Source: Xanthobacter autotrophicus | GTDB taxonomy: Bacteria; Pseudomonadota; Alphaproteobacteria; Rhizobiales; Xanthobacteraceae | Reading direction: 5' to 3' | NCBI RefSeq assembly: GCF_005871085.1 | Contig: NZ_VAUP01000042.1 | Location: 1-64,000 of the forward strand | Length of the DNA stretch: 64,000 bases | Shown here: positions 34,241 to 43,721 of the stretch, in pieces | Position numbering within the stretch: the stretch's first letter is position 1 | Layout of the letters: each line of letters opens with the position of its first letter | Translations under genes and position numbers: made by a program | Notes under the pieces: model-generated | What the model was told of the DNA's origin: nothing | The model's input: the letters and a program-made list of their open reading frames with translations, nothing else | Database searches by the model: none

Positions 34241-35587
34241 ATGATCAGCGTGTTCGACCTCTTCAAGATCGGCATCGGCCCGTCCTCGTCGCACACGGTG
34301 GGGCCCATGGTGGCGGCGCGGCGGTTTCGCGATGGGCTGCCGCAGGGCACGCGGCGCGTCACGGCGGAGCTGTTCGGCTCGCTGGCGTGGACCGGCAAGG
34401 GCCATGGCTCCGACACCGCCATCTGCCTCGGCCTCATGGGCGCGGCGCCCGATACGCTGGACCCGGACGAGGTGCCGGTGCTCACTGCCCGCCTCGCCAT
34501 CCAGAAATTCATCGAGGTGGGCGCTGTCCGCATCGCCTTCGATGCCGAGCGCGACCTCATCTTCGATTTTGCCACGCTGCTGCCGCTGCACTCCAATGGC
34601 ATGCGCTTCCGCGCTTTTGGAGAGGACGACGCAATCCTCGAAGAGCGCGTGTTCTATTCCATCGGCGGCGGCTTCGTGGTGGAGGAGGGCGAGGCCCGCG
34701 AGGCGCCGGCGCAGGACGTGCCCCACCCCTTCGCCACGGCGGCGGAGCTGCTCTCCGCCTGCGCCCGCGCGCAGCTTTCCATCGCCGACCTGCAAATGGC
34801 GAACGAATGCGCATTGCGCCCCCGCGCCGACGTGGAGCGCGGCCTCGATGCCATTCTGGACGCCATGTTCGCCTCCATCGACCGGGGCCTCGCCCGCGAC
34901 GGCGCCCTGCCCGGCCGGCTACGGGTGAAGCGGCGGGCCAAGGCCATCCACGCCCAGCTTCAGGCCGATCGCCTCGCCAACCAGCGCCCGCCCCACGAGA
35001 TCATGGACTGGGTTTCGGTGTTCGCCATGGCGGTGAACGAGGAGAATGCCGCCGGCGGGCGCATCGTCACCGCCCCCACCAACGGGGCAGCGGGCATCGT
35101 GCCGGCGGTGCTGCGCTATGTGCGCGACATCTGTCCCGACACCACCCACACCCAGCTCCACGCCTTCCTGCTGACGGCGGCGGCGGTAGGCGCGCTCATC
35201 AAGCGCAACGCCTCCATCTCCGGCGCCGAGGTGGGCTGCCAGGGCGAGGTGGGCTCGGCCGCCTCCATGGCGGCGGCGGGGCTCGCGGCGGTGCTGGGGG
35301 CAAGCCCGGCGCAGATCGAGAACGCCGCCGAGATCGCCATGGAGCATCACCTGGGCATGACCTGCGATCCCATCGGCGGGCTGGTGCAGATCCCCTGCAT
35401 CGAGCGCAACGCCTTCGGCGCCAACAAGGCCATCGCGGCGGCCTCGCTGGCCCTACGCGGCGACGGCATCCACCACGTCTCCCTCGACCAGGTGATCGAG
35501 ACCATGCGCCAGACCGGCGCCGACATGCAGTCCAAATACAAGGAAACCTCGCAGGGCGGCCTCGCGGTCAACGTGCCCGAATGCTGA
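34241..35587 (+). CDS. sdaA: L-serine ammonia-lyase (iron-sulfur, single chain)
   Basis: A 448-residue L-serine dehydratase that converts serine to pyruvate and ammonia. The N-terminal ASB/beta domain starts [23 protein letters not shown]. The alpha domain has [26 protein letters not shown] and the [4Fe-4S]-binding cysteines in [21 protein letters not shown] and [12 protein letters not shown]. Length (~450) agrees with single-chain SdaA. It precedes glyA and soxBDAG on the same strand, so it would remove serine produced from glycine plus a one-carbon unit. The start ATG is at 34241; the upstream region holds palindromic repeats and no obvious promoter. Confidence 0.95.
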   Translation: MISVFDLFKIGIGPSSSHTVGPMVAARRFRDGLPQGTRRVTAELFGSLAWTGKGHGSDTAICLGLMGAAPDTLDPDEVPVLTARLAIQKFIEVGAVRIAFDAERDLIFDFATLLPLHSNGMRFRAFGEDDAILEERVFYSIGGGFVVEEGEAREAPAQDVPHPFATAAELLSACARAQLSIADLQMANECALRPRADVERGLDAILDAMFASIDRGLARDGALPGRLRVKRRAKAIHAQLQADRLANQRPPHEIMDWVSVFAMAVNEENAAGGRIVTAPTNGAAGIVPAVLRYVRDICPDTTHTQLHAFLLTAAAVGALIKRNASISGAEVGCQGEVGSAASMAAAGLAAVLGASPAQIENAAEIAMEHHLGMTCDPIGGLVQIPCIERNAFGANKAIAAASLALRGDGIHHVSLDQVIETMRQTGADMQSKYKETSQGGLAVNVPEC

Positions 35588-35596
35588 GCCGCCCCG

Positions 35597-35770
35597 TCCC
35601 CCCGTGCCCCGGACCAGCGACGGCGCAGCCGGAGCGCCGATCCGGGGCCCAGGGGAGAAGTCGGCGAAGCCGGCATTACCCGCCACGGCCTCCGCTCACG
35701 CCGCCTGCGGCGAACCCTTGCGCTGGACCCCGGCTCTCCTTGCGCTCGCGCTCCAGTCGGCCGGGGCACG
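35597..35770. repeat. Inverted pair of GC-rich palindromic elements between sdaA and glyA
   Basis: The left element (35597-35642, starting CGTGCCCCGG) and the right element (35724-35770, ending CCGGGGCACG) are inverted copies of one ~45-bp unit, with the same outer CGTGCCCCGG. The arrangement is that of a bacterial interspersed mosaic element. No gene lies between them. Confidence 0.55.
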
Positions 35771-35807
35771 AAACCATCCCCCATCCCTTCCAGAAGGACC
35801 AACGCCC

Positions 35808-37094
35808 ATGACCCTTCACGTTCCCCCCAGCCAAGACCCCAGCCACGCCGCCGACCCCGCCGTGTTCGACGCCATCCGCGCCGAGTTGAAGCGCCAGCAG
35901 GACCAGATCGAGCTGATCGCCTCGGAGAATATCGTGTCCGAGGCGGTGCTGGCCGCGCAGGGGTCAGTGCTCACCAACAAGTATGCCGAGGGCCTGCCGG
36001 GCAAGCGCTATTACGGCGGCTGCGAGCATGTGGACGTGGTGGAGGAGATCGCCATCGATCGGGCCAAGCAGTTGTTCGGCGCCGGCTTCGCCAATGTGCA
36101 GCCCCACTCGGGCGCGCAGGCCAATGCGGCGGTGCTGATGGCCCTGCTCCAGCCCGGCGACACCCTGCTCGGCATGTCGCTGGCGGCCGGCGGCCACCTC
36201 ACCCACGGCGCGCCGCCCACCCTGTCGGGCAAGTGGTTCAAGGCCATCGGCTATGGCGTCACGCGCGACACCGCCCTCATCGACTATGACGAGGTGGAGC
36301 GCCTGGCCCACGAGCACAAGCCCAAGCTCATCATCGCCGGCGGCTCGTCCTATCCGCGCATCATCGATTTCGCCCGCTTCCGCGCCATCGCCGACGCGGT
36401 GGGCGCACACCTCATGGTGGATGCGGCGCACTATGCCGGGCTCATCGTGGCAGGGGCCTATCCCTCGCCCTTCCCCCATGCCCATGTGGTGACGACCACC
36501 ACCCACAAGACCCTGCGCGGCCCGCGCGGCGGCCTCATCCTCACAAATGACGAGGCGCTGGCGAAGAAGCTGAATTCCGCCGTGTTCCCCGGCCTCCAGG
36601 GCGGCCCGCTGATGCATGTGATCGCCGCCAAGGCGGTGGCCTTCGGCGAGGCGCTCACCGACGATTTCCGCACCTATGCGCTCAAGGTGGTCTCCAACGC
36701 CCGCGCGCTCGCCGGCCGGCTGTCGGAGCGCGGCGCCGCCATCGTTTCGGGGGGCACCGACAGCCACATGGTGCTGGTGGACCTGCGCCCCTTCGGCGTC
36801 ACCGGCAAGGCGGCGGAGGCGGCGCTGGAGCGGGCCGGCCTCACCTGCAACAAGAACGGCATTCCGTTCGATCCCGAAAAGCCGTTCGTGACCTCGGGCA
36901 TTCGCCTCGGCACCCCGGCGGGCACCACGCGCGGCTTCGGCATCGCCGAGTTCGAGCAAGTGGGCGACCTCATCGCCGACGTGCTCACCGGACTTGCCGC
37001 CAACGGCGCCGAGGCCAACGGCAAGGCGGAGGTTGCGACCCGCGCCAAGGTGGCCGAGCTGTGCGCCCGCTTCCCGCTCTATGCGGGGATGTGA
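35808..37094 (+). CDS. glyA: Serine hydroxymethyltransferase
   Basis: A 428-residue PLP enzyme interconverting serine + tetrahydrofolate with glycine + 5,10-methylene-tetrahydrofolate. Diagnostic segments are [46 protein letters not shown] and [10 protein letters not shown]. The PLP lysine motif is [11 protein letters not shown] and the end is the [12 protein letters not shown] region. AGAAGGA lies just upstream of the ATG at 35808. Its position between sdaA and soxBDAG fits a dedicated role: it takes the glycine and methylene-THF made by sarcosine oxidase and condenses them to serine. It may be a second glyA copy in the genome; that cannot be checked here. Confidence 0.96.
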   Translation: MTLHVPPSQDPSHAADPAVFDAIRAELKRQQDQIELIASENIVSEAVLAAQGSVLTNKYAEGLPGKRYYGGCEHVDVVEEIAIDRAKQLFGAGFANVQPHSGAQANAAVLMALLQPGDTLLGMSLAAGGHLTHGAPPTLSGKWFKAIGYGVTRDTALIDYDEVERLAHEHKPKLIIAGGSSYPRIIDFARFRAIADAVGAHLMVDAAHYAGLIVAGAYPSPFPHAHVVTTTTHKTLRGPRGGLILTNDEALAKKLNSAVFPGLQGGPLMHVIAAKAVAFGEALTDDFRTYALKVVSNARALAGRLSERGAAIVSGGTDSHMVLVDLRPFGVTGKAAEAALERAGLTCNKNGIPFDPEKPFVTSGIRLGTPAGTTRGFGIAEFEQVGDLIADVLTGLAANGAEANGKAEVATRAKVAELCARFPLYAGM

Positions 37095-37120
37095 GGGGGC
37101 GGGCCCCTTAGGAGTCGCGG

Positions 37121-37340
37121 TCATGCCCGGACGAGCGGAACGAAAGCCGGGTCGTCTTGCACCGCCGTCATGCCCGGCCTTGTGCCGGGCATCCACGCGG
37201 TACGGCTGGCCGCAAAATGACGAACGGCGTACAGGCGGAGCGGCGTGGATGGCCGGAACCCGCATGTTTGCGGGTTCCGTTCTCAGGGACGGAAGTCGGC
37301 AACAGCCGACTTCCGGGTCAAGCCCGGCCATGACGGGTAG
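37121..37340. repeat. Palindromic repeat cluster between glyA and soxB
   Basis: Several REP-like units fill this ~410-bp gap. TCATGCCCGG occurs in 37121-37130, with a close copy around 37168-37200 (GCCCGGCCTTGTGCCGGGC). Two perfect hairpins follow: GGAACCCGC-ATGTTT-GCGGGTTCC (37255-37278) and GGAAGTCGGC-AACA-GCCGACTTCC (37291-37314). An end piece AGCCCGGCCATGACGGG (37321-37337) closes it. The CATGCCCGG/CCGGGCATG style is common in Hyphomicrobiales intergenic repeats. No gene is present. Confidence 0.7.
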
Positions 37341-37506
37341 TTAGGGGGCTCGCCGCCCGCCTTGCCCGATCCGACTGGCGGCCGCTGGTCCGCAATGAAG
37401 CGCCCTACCCACCCCCGTCGCATCCATTCCAGAACCCAGTCGCATTTGAACGAGATCGCCGCCCCGGCCGGGCGCATCCTGCCTGCAGAACAAGGACGTG
37501 AGGCCC

Positions 37507-38760
37507 ATGCGCCGCTTTTCCATTTCCTCGCTGCTTACCGAAGCCCTCAACGGCCATCAGGGCTGGGAACGCCAATGGCGCAACCCCACGCCCAAGGCCG
37601 CCTATGACGCCATCATCATCGGCGGTGGCGGTCATGGGCTGGGCGCCGCCTATTATCTCGCCAAGGAACACGGCCTCACCAATATCGCGGTGCTGGAAAA
37701 GGGCTGGATCGGCGGCGGCAATGCCGGGCGCAACACCACCATCATCCGCTCCAATTATCTGTATGACGAAAGCGCCGCGCTGTTCGAGCACGCGGTGAAG
37801 CTGTGGGAAGGTCTTTCCCAGGAGCTGAACTACAACGTCATGTTCTCCCAGCGCGGCGTGCTGATGCTGGCGCACAATGTCCACGACGTGCAGAGCTTCA
37901 AGCGCCACGTTTACTCCAACCGGCTCAACGGCATCGACAACGAGTGGATGACGCCGGAGGAAGCCAAGGACTTCTGCCCGCCGCTGAACATCTCCCCCGA
38001 CATCCGCTATCCGGTGATGGGCGCGGCATTGCAGCGACGCGGCGGCACGGCGCGCCATGACGCGGTGGTGTGGGGCTATGCCCGCGGCGCCGATGCGCTG
38101 GGCGTGGACATCATCCAGAATTGCGAGGTCATCGCCATCACCCGCGGCCCGGATGGCGCGGTGACGGGGGTGGAAACCTCGCGCGGCTCCATCAAGACCA
38201 AGAAGATCGGCGTCTCGGTGGCCGGCCACACCTCCATGGTGATGGGCATGGCCGGGGTGCGCATGCCGCTGGAAAGCTTCCCGCTGCAGGCGCTGGTGTC
38301 GGAGCCGGTGAAGCCGTGCTTTCCCTGCGTGCTCATGTCGAACGCGGTGCACGCCTACATCTCGCAGTCCGACAAGGGCGAACTCGTCATCGGCGCGGGC
38401 ACCGACCAATATGTGTCCTACAGCCAGCAGGGCGGGCTGCACATCACCACCCACACGCTGGACGCCATCTGCGAGCTGTTCCCGCAATTCACCCGCATGA
38501 AGATGCTGCGCTCCTGGGGCGGCATCGTGGACGTGACGCCGGACCGCTCGCCCATCGTCGGCAAGACGCCGGTGAAGGGGCTCTATGTGAATTGCGGCTG
38601 GGGTACCGGCGGCTTCAAGGCGACGCCGGGCTCGGCCCATGTGTTCGCCCACACCATCGCCCGCGACGAGCCCCACCCCATCAACGCCCCCTTCACCCTC
38701 GACCGCTTCCGCACCGGCCGCCTCATCGACGAGGCAGCGGCGGCGGCGGTGGCGCACTGA
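37507..38760 (+). CDS. soxB: Sarcosine oxidase beta subunit
   Basis: A 417-residue flavoprotein subunit of heterotetrameric sarcosine oxidase, containing the site where sarcosine is oxidised. An FAD-binding motif is visible (DAIIIGGGGHGLGAAYYLA, ~34-52). The segment QRRGGTARHDAVVWGYAR (~177-194) holds the histidine that carries covalent FMN in this family. Near the C-terminus is VTPDRSPIVGKTPVKGLYVNCGWGTGGFKATPG. An upstream GTG (37498) is in frame, but the ATG at 37507 (MRRFSISSLL) matches the usual SoxB N-terminus. First gene of soxBDAG. Confidence 0.95.
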   Translation: MRRFSISSLLTEALNGHQGWERQWRNPTPKAAYDAIIIGGGGHGLGAAYYLAKEHGLTNIAVLEKGWIGGGNAGRNTTIIRSNYLYDESAALFEHAVKLWEGLSQELNYNVMFSQRGVLMLAHNVHDVQSFKRHVYSNRLNGIDNEWMTPEEAKDFCPPLNISPDIRYPVMGAALQRRGGTARHDAVVWGYARGADALGVDIIQNCEVIAITRGPDGAVTGVETSRGSIKTKKIGVSVAGHTSMVMGMAGVRMPLESFPLQALVSEPVKPCFPCVLMSNAVHAYISQSDKGELVIGAGTDQYVSYSQQGGLHITTHTLDAICELFPQFTRMKMLRSWGGIVDVTPDRSPIVGKTPVKGLYVNCGWGTGGFKATPGSAHVFAHTIARDEPHPINAPFTLDRFRTGRLIDEAAAAAVAH

Positions 38761-38771
38761 GGAATTCAACC

Positions 38772-39065
38772 ATGCTCCTCGTCCCCTGCCCCTATTGCGG
38801 ACCGCGCCCCGAGGTGGAATTCCACTGCGGCGGCGAGGCCCATATCGCCCGCCCGGCCGACCCCAATGCCCTCGATGATGCCCAGTGGGCCGAGTATCTC
38901 TTCGTGCGCACCAGCAACAAGGGCGTGCATGCGGAACGCTGGCTGCATTCCCACGGCTGTGGCCGCTGGTTCAACGCCCTGCGCAACACGGTGAGCGACA
39001 GCTTCCTCGCCAGCTACGAGATGGGCCAGCCGAGGCCCGCTCTCCCGACCGAAGGAGGCAAGTGA
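38772..39065 (+). CDS. soxD: Sarcosine oxidase delta subunit
   Basis: A 97-residue zinc-binding subunit of heterotetrameric sarcosine oxidase. The expected zinc ligands are present at Cys6 and Cys9 (PCPYCG), His59 (RWLHSHG) and Cys63 (HGCGRWF). These are the same residue numbers as in characterised family members. It starts 11 bp after soxB, and its stop is one base before the ATG of soxA. Confidence 0.95.
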   Translation: MLLVPCPYCGPRPEVEFHCGGEAHIARPADPNALDDAQWAEYLFVRTSNKGVHAERWLHSHGCGRWFNALRNTVSDSFLASYEMGQPRPALPTEGGK

Positions 39066-39066
39066 G

Positions 39067-42000
39067 ATGGCCCAATCCAATCGCCTCCCCTCCGGCGGCC
39101 GCATCGACCGCGCGAAGCCGCTGGCCTTCACCTTCAACGGCAAGAGTGTGGACGGCTTTGCCGGCGACACGGTGGCCTCCGCCCTGCTCGCCAACGGCAT
39201 CCGCCTGGTGGGCCGCTCGTTCAAATATCACCGCCCGCGCGGCATCCTCACCCACGGCTCCGACGAGCCCAACGCGCTGTTGAAGGTGGATCGCGGCCCC
39301 GGCCGTGCCGACCCCAACAACCGCGCCACGGTGATCGAGGCGGTGGGCGGGCTGAAGCTCTCCTCGCAGAACCACTGGCCCTCGCTGGAGCACGACATCG
39401 GCGCGGTGAACGACCGCCTGTCGCCGGTCCTGGTGGCGGGCTTCTACTACAAGACCTTCATGTGGCCGCGTTCGTTCTGGGACAAGCTCTATGAGCCCAA
39501 GATCCGCGCCGCCGCCGGCCTCGGCGTGGCCCCCGACGTTCCGGACGCCGACCGCTACGTGCACCGCAACGCCCATTGCGACGTGCTGGTGGTGGGCGCG
39601 GGACCGGCCGGCCTTGCCGCAGCGCTGGCCGCCTCCGAGAATGGCCGCCGCGTGATCCTCGCCGACGAGCAGGCGGAGATGGGCGGCAGCCTGCTGGCGG
39701 AGCGCACCGCCACCATCGACGGCGTCTCCGCCGCCCAATGGGTGGCGCACGCGCTGACGACGCTGGCAGGCCGCGCCAACGTGACCCTGCTGCCGCGCAC
39801 CACGGCGTTCGGCTATTACAACCACAACCACGTGGTGCTCACCGAGCGCGTCACCGACCATCTGGAACGGCCCGACCCCAAACTGCCGCGCGAGCGGCTG
39901 TGGCAGGTGCGGCCCGCCGAGGTGGTGATCGCCACCGGCGCCCACGAGCGCCCGCTCTCCTTCGCCGACAATGACCGCCCCGGCATCATGCTGGCGGAAA
40001 GCGTGCGCACCTACATCAACCGCTACGGCGTGGCGCCGGGCCGGCGCATCGTGTTCGCCACCAACGGCGCCTCCGCCTATGCCGCGGCGGCGGACGCCAA
40101 GGCCGCCGGGCTCGATGTCACCATCGTGGACACGCGGCCGGAAAGCGCCATCGGGCCGGAGAAGGCGCTGGCCGCGGGCATCGAGATCCTCGCCGGCCAC
40201 ACCGTGGTGGGCTCCACCGGCGGCAAGGGGCTCACCGGCCTCATCGTGGCGCCGTTCACCGCCGGCAAGGGCGTAGGCGCGCGGCGCACCCTGCCGTGCG
40301 ATTGCGCCGGCATCTCCGGCGGCTGGACGCCCTCGGTCCACCTGTTCTCCCAGTCGCGCGGCAAGCTCATCTTCCGCGCGGACATCGACGCCTTCGTCCC
40401 CGGCATCTCGGTGCAGAAGGAGCGCTCCGCCGGCGCCTGCAAGGGCACCTACGGCCTTTCCGCCATCCTCGCCGAAGGCTGGGCCGCCGGCAGCGGTGCG
40501 GCGGGCGCGGACGGCTCCCGCCTGTTCGCCGCAGCCCCGGCGACCCCCACCGGCTTTGCCCCGGCGCGGGTGCTGCCCACGGACGACGATCCGAAGAAGG
40601 TGCGTGCCTTCCTCGACTTCCAGAACGACGTGACGGCCAAGGACATCCGCCTTGCCGTGCGCGAGGGCTTCGAGAGCGTGGAGCATGTGAAGCGCTACAC
40701 CACCAACGGCATGGCCAGCGACCAGGGCAAGACCTCCAACATGGCGGCCCTCGGCCTGTTGTCGGAGATCCTGGAAAAGCCCATTCCGCAGGTGGGCACC
40801 ACCACCTTCCGCCCGCCTTATACGCCGGTGACCTTCGGCGCCATCATCGGCTCGGCGCGGGGGCAGTTGTTCGATCCCATCCGCACCGCCCCGCTGCATG
40901 AGTGGGCGGTGGAGCACGGCGCGAAGTTCGAGAACGTCTCGCTGTGGCGGCGCGCCTGGTATTTCCCCAAGGCGGGGGAAGACATGCATGCGGCGGTGGC
41001 GCGCGAATGCAAGGCGGTGCGCGAAAGCGTCGGCATCTTCGATGCCTCGACGCTGGGCAAGATCGAGGTGAAGGGGCCGGATGCGGCGGAATTCCTCAAC
41101 CGCATCTATCCCAATGCGTGGCTGAAACTGGAACCGGGCAAGTGCCGCTACGGGCTGATGCTGAAGGAAGACGGCTTCATCTTCGACGATGGCGTGGTCG
41201 CCCGCCTGGCCCCGGACCTGTTCCATGTGACCACCACCACCGGCGGCGCGCCCCGCGTGCTGGCCCACATGGAGGATTATCTCCAGACTGAATGGCCGGA
41301 CCTCAACGTCTTCGCCACCTCCACCACCGAGGAATGGGCGGTGATCGCGCTTCAGGGCCCCAAGGCCCGCGATGTGCTTCAGCCCTTCGTCACCGGCATC
41401 GACCTTGCGGGCGAGGCGTTCCCGCACATGGCGGTGCGCGTGGGCGAAATTTGCGGCGTGCCGACCCGGCTCATGCGCGTCTCCTTCACCGGCGAGATGG
41501 GCTTCGAGATCAACGTGCCGGCGGACCACGCCCGCGCGGTGTGGGAGGCGCTCTACGATTACGGCCAGCGCTTCGGCATCACGCCCTATGGCACCGAGGC
41601 CATGCACGTGCTGCGCGCCGAGCGCGGCTTCATCATCGTCGGGCAGGAAACCGACGGCACGGTGACGCCGGAGGATCTCGGCCTCGGCGGCATGGTCTCC
41701 AAGGTGAAGCGCGACTTCGTGGGCAAGCGCTCGCTGGCGCGGCCCGACATGGCGCTGGCCGACCGCAAGCAGCTGGTCGGCCTCGCCTCGCTCGACGGCC
41801 GCACGGTGCTGGACGAGGGGGCGCAGATCGTCGCCGATCCAGCTCAGGCGGTGCCGATGACCATGCTGGGGCACGTCACCTCGTCCTATCTCAGCCCCAG
41901 CCTTGGCCATCCCATCGCGCTGGCGCTGGTTGCCGGCGGCCGGACGCGCATGGGCGAGACCCTGCACGTCACCACCCCCGCCGGGTTCACCACCGTGAAG

Positions 42001-42078
42001 GTGACCGCGCCGGTGTTCGTCGATCCAGAAGGCAAAAGGGTGAACGGCGTCCAGACGGAAGGAGCGCTCCATGCTTGA
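39067..42078 (+). CDS. soxA: Sarcosine oxidase alpha subunit
   Basis: A 1003-residue subunit, full length for the family. The N-terminal ~100 residues are the 2Fe-2S-like fold without cysteines. A dinucleotide-binding domain with CDVLVVGAGPAGLAAALAA (~174-192) binds NAD+. The second half is a GcvT/aminomethyltransferase-like domain (from ~620) that binds tetrahydrofolate and captures the methyl-derived one-carbon unit as methylene-THF; GFEINVPADHARAVWEAL and GTEAMHVLRAERGFIIVGQETDGT are its signatures. It overlaps soxG by 8 bp. Confidence 0.96.
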   Translation: MAQSNRLPSGGRIDRAKPLAFTFNGKSVDGFAGDTVASALLANGIRLVGRSFKYHRPRGILTHGSDEPNALLKVDRGPGRADPNNRATVIEAVGGLKLSSQNHWPSLEHDIGAVNDRLSPVLVAGFYYKTFMWPRSFWDKLYEPKIRAAAGLGVAPDVPDADRYVHRNAHCDVLVVGAGPAGLAAALAASENGRRVILADEQAEMGGSLLAERTATIDGVSAAQWVAHALTTLAGRANVTLLPRTTAFGYYNHNHVVLTERVTDHLERPDPKLPRERLWQVRPAEVVIATGAHERPLSFADNDRPGIMLAESVRTYINRYGVAPGRRIVFATNGASAYAAAADAKAAGLDVTIVDTRPESAIGPEKALAAGIEILAGHTVVGSTGGKGLTGLIVAPFTAGKGVGARRTLPCDCAGISGGWTPSVHLFSQSRGKLIFRADIDAFVPGISVQKERSAGACKGTYGLSAILAEGWAAGSGAAGADGSRLFAAAPATPTGFAPARVLPTDDDPKKVRAFLDFQNDVTAKDIRLAVREGFESVEHVKRYTTNGMASDQGKTSNMAALGLLSEILEKPIPQVGTTTFRPPYTPVTFGAIIGSARGQLFDPIRTAPLHEWAVEHGAKFENVSLWRRAWYFPKAGEDMHAAVARECKAVRESVGIFDASTLGKIEVKGPDAAEFLNRIYPNAWLKLEPGKCRYGLMLKEDGFIFDDGVVARLAPDLFHVTTTTGGAPRVLAHMEDYLQTEWPDLNVFATSTTEEWAVIALQGPKARDVLQPFVTGIDLAGEAFPHMAVRVGEICGVPTRLMRVSFTGEMGFEINVPADHARAVWEALYDYGQRFGITPYGTEAMHVLRAERGFIIVGQETDGTVTPEDLGLGGMVSKVKRDFVGKRSLARPDMALADRKQLVGLASLDGRTVLDEGAQIVADPAQAVPMTMLGHVTSSYLSPSLGHPIALALVAGGRTRMGETLHVTTPAGFTTVKVTAPVFVDPEGKRVNGVQTEGALHA

Positions 42079-42610
42079 TACCCCGAAAGCGGCCCGCCGC
42101 ACCCCCGTCCTGCCTGTGGGCAAAGGCGGCATCGTCTCCCCCCTGCCCCCGGCCGATCGCTTCGTGCTGCGGCTCAAGGGCTTTTCCGGCACCGCCGGCG
42201 GCTTCGACCTGTCGGGCGCCCTCAACACCGCCCACGGCATGGCGGAGCGCTTCGCCGCCCGGCTCGGCCCCGACGAATGGCTGCTGGTGCTGCCCGAAGG
42301 CGAAGGCGCTGCCGCCCAGGCGGCGCTGGAGGCCGACCTTGTCGGCCGCTTCTTCTCGCTGGTGGCCGTGGGTCACCGCAATGTGGGCATCGCCGTCACC
42401 GGCCCGCACGCTGCGGACGTGCTGAACGCCGGCATCGCGCTGGACCTGTCTGACGCCGCCTTCCCGCAAGGCAGCGCCACCCGCACCCTGCTCGGCAAGG
42501 CCGACGTGGTGGTGGTGCGGCTGGGTTCTGGCTTCCGGGTGGAATGCTGGCGCTCGTTCGCGCCCTATGTGTCCGGCTTCCTCACCGAGGTGGCACAGGA
42601 ATTCGCCTGA
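42071..42610 (+). CDS. soxG: Sarcosine oxidase gamma subunit
   Basis: A 179-residue gamma subunit of sarcosine oxidase. It resembles a GcvT-like fragment (RLGPDEWLLVLPEGEGAAAQAALEADL, then VGHRNVGIAVTGPHAADVLNAGIALDLSDAAFPQGSATRTLLGKADVVVVRL). The order soxB-soxD-soxA-soxG is the usual one. Its start overlaps soxA. A strong terminator follows. Confidence 0.93.
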   Translation: MLDTPKAARRTPVLPVGKGGIVSPLPPADRFVLRLKGFSGTAGGFDLSGALNTAHGMAERFAARLGPDEWLLVLPEGEGAAAQAALEADLVGRFFSLVAVGHRNVGIAVTGPHAADVLNAGIALDLSDAAFPQGSATRTLLGKADVVVVRLGSGFRVECWRSFAPYVSGFLTEVAQEFA

Positions 42611-42631
42611 TCGCGGGGGTTGGGTGAAAAG

Positions 42632-42671
42632 AAAAGCGCGGGACGGAGGTCATCCGTCCCGCGCTTTTTGT
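42632..42671 (+). terminator. Terminator of the soxBDAG operon
   Basis: Perfect 16-bp stem AAAAGCGCGGGACGGA / TCCGTCCCGCGCTTTT with loop GGTCA, followed by more T. It lies 22 bp after the soxG stop. Confidence 0.88.
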
Positions 42672-42717
42672 TGTTTCGTCTTCACCGTCGACCGCGCGAT
42701 CTGCCCCCTCTCCCGCG

Positions 42718-42888
42718 CCGAAGCCGGATGTTTCCGGCTTCGGCTCTTGGGGAACCGAACTCGGCAATAGCCGAGTTCGGGCGGGGGAGGGTTGGGGTGG
42801 GGGCAGCACCGCGCCACAAGTACCGACAGCGGGAATGCGGAAACGCCCTGCCCCCTCCCTGCCCTCCCCCGCAAGCGGGAGAGGGTTC
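42718..42888. repeat. REP-like hairpins and a 32-bp dispersed repeat
   Basis: Hairpins are CCGAAGCCGG-ATGTTT-CCGGCTTCGG (42718-42743) and CCGAACTCGGC-AATA-GCCGAGTTCGG (42755-42780). A GC-rich repeat follows, whose last 32 bp (42857-42888) are identical to 34176-34207. The loop ATGTTT is the same as in the glyA-soxB gap, and the stem of the first is the same as at 32463-32488. Together they fill the 316-bp gap between soxG and the permease gene. Confidence 0.7.
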
Positions 42889-42926
42889 ACCGTACGGGGC
42901 GGAAACTTTGCGCGGAAACACTCCCC

Positions 42927-43721
42927 TCACGCCATCTGCGTCGTGCCGGCCATGCTCCCACGCAGGATGAGCAGGCCGCACAGGGCCGCCGTCACCACCA
43001 GCGTCAGACCGGACACCGCCGCGATGGACGGCTCCAGCTGATAGGACAGGCTGGAGAAGATCTGGATGGGCGCGGTGGTCTGCCGGCTCGCCAGGAAGTA
43101 GGTGACGATGAATTCGTCGAACGAGGTGATGAAGGCGAACACCGCCCCCGCGATCACCCCCGGACGAACCAGCGGCAGCACCACCCGCCACAAGGCCACC
43201 GGAAGCGAGGCGCCAAGGCTCATGGCGGCCTGTTCCAGCGAGCGATCCATGGCCTGAAGGCTCGCGCCCACGGTGACGATCACATAGGGCACGCACAAGA
43301 CCAGATGCGCCACCATGAAGCCCGCGAGCGTATCGTCGAAGCGCAGGGGCAGGAACACCCGGTAGATGGCCATGCCCAGCACCACATGGGGCAGCACCAT
43401 GGGCGAGACCAGAGCGGTGCGCATGGCCTTGCGCATGCGCATGGGCCCCCGATCGAGCCCGATGGCCGCCGCCGTGCCGATGATGACGGCAAGGGGGGTC
43501 ACCAGCACGGCGATGAGCAGGCTGGTGGACAGTGCCCGCCGCCAGGTCTCGTCGCCGAAGATGAAGGCGTACCACCGAAGCCCGAAATGCTTCGGTGGGA
43601 AGGAGAGATAATCCTCCGCCGTGAACGACTGCACCAGCAGGATGAGCTGGGGCAGGATGAGGAACACCATCACCGTCACGGCGATGGTACCCACGAGGAG
43701 GCCGATCCGGTTTTCGCTCAT
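42927..43721 (-). CDS. ABC transporter permease, spermidine/putrescine (PotC) type
   Basis: A 264-residue inner-membrane permease of the CUT1/PotC type with six hydrophobic segments. The ATPase-contact EAA-like loop is visible (LEQAAMSLGASLPVALWRVVLPLVRPGVIAGAVFAFITSFDEF). Its ATG (43721) shares its A with the stop codon of the preceding permease (TGATG). It forms an importer with the permease and binding protein upstream, and probably uses the ATPase encoded at 47472-48533. It lies downstream of, and faces, the soxBDAG operon. Confidence 0.9.
   Translation of the reverse strand: MSENRIGLLVGTIAVTVMVFLILPQLILLVQSFTAEDYLSFPPKHFGLRWYAFIFGDETWRRALSTSLLIAVLVTPLAVIIGTAAAIGLDRGPMRMRKAMRTALVSPMVLPHVVLGMAIYRVFLPLRFDDTLAGFMVAHLVLCVPYVIVTVGASLQAMDRSLEQAAMSLGASLPVALWRVVLPLVRPGVIAGAVFAFITSFDEFIVTYFLASRQTTAPIQIFSSLSYQLEPSIAAVSGLTLVVTAALCGLLILRGSMAGTTQMA

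Noticed and set aside
34235-35350. Several long minus-strand frames over sdaA
   Set aside because: They are antisense shadows of a well-supported gene, with high-GC codon bias and no start signals.
37121-37340. Possible glycine riboswitch or small RNA between glyA and soxB
   Set aside because: The structures present are palindromic repeats seen in other gaps; no tandem aptamer pattern with conserved riboswitch bases was visible.
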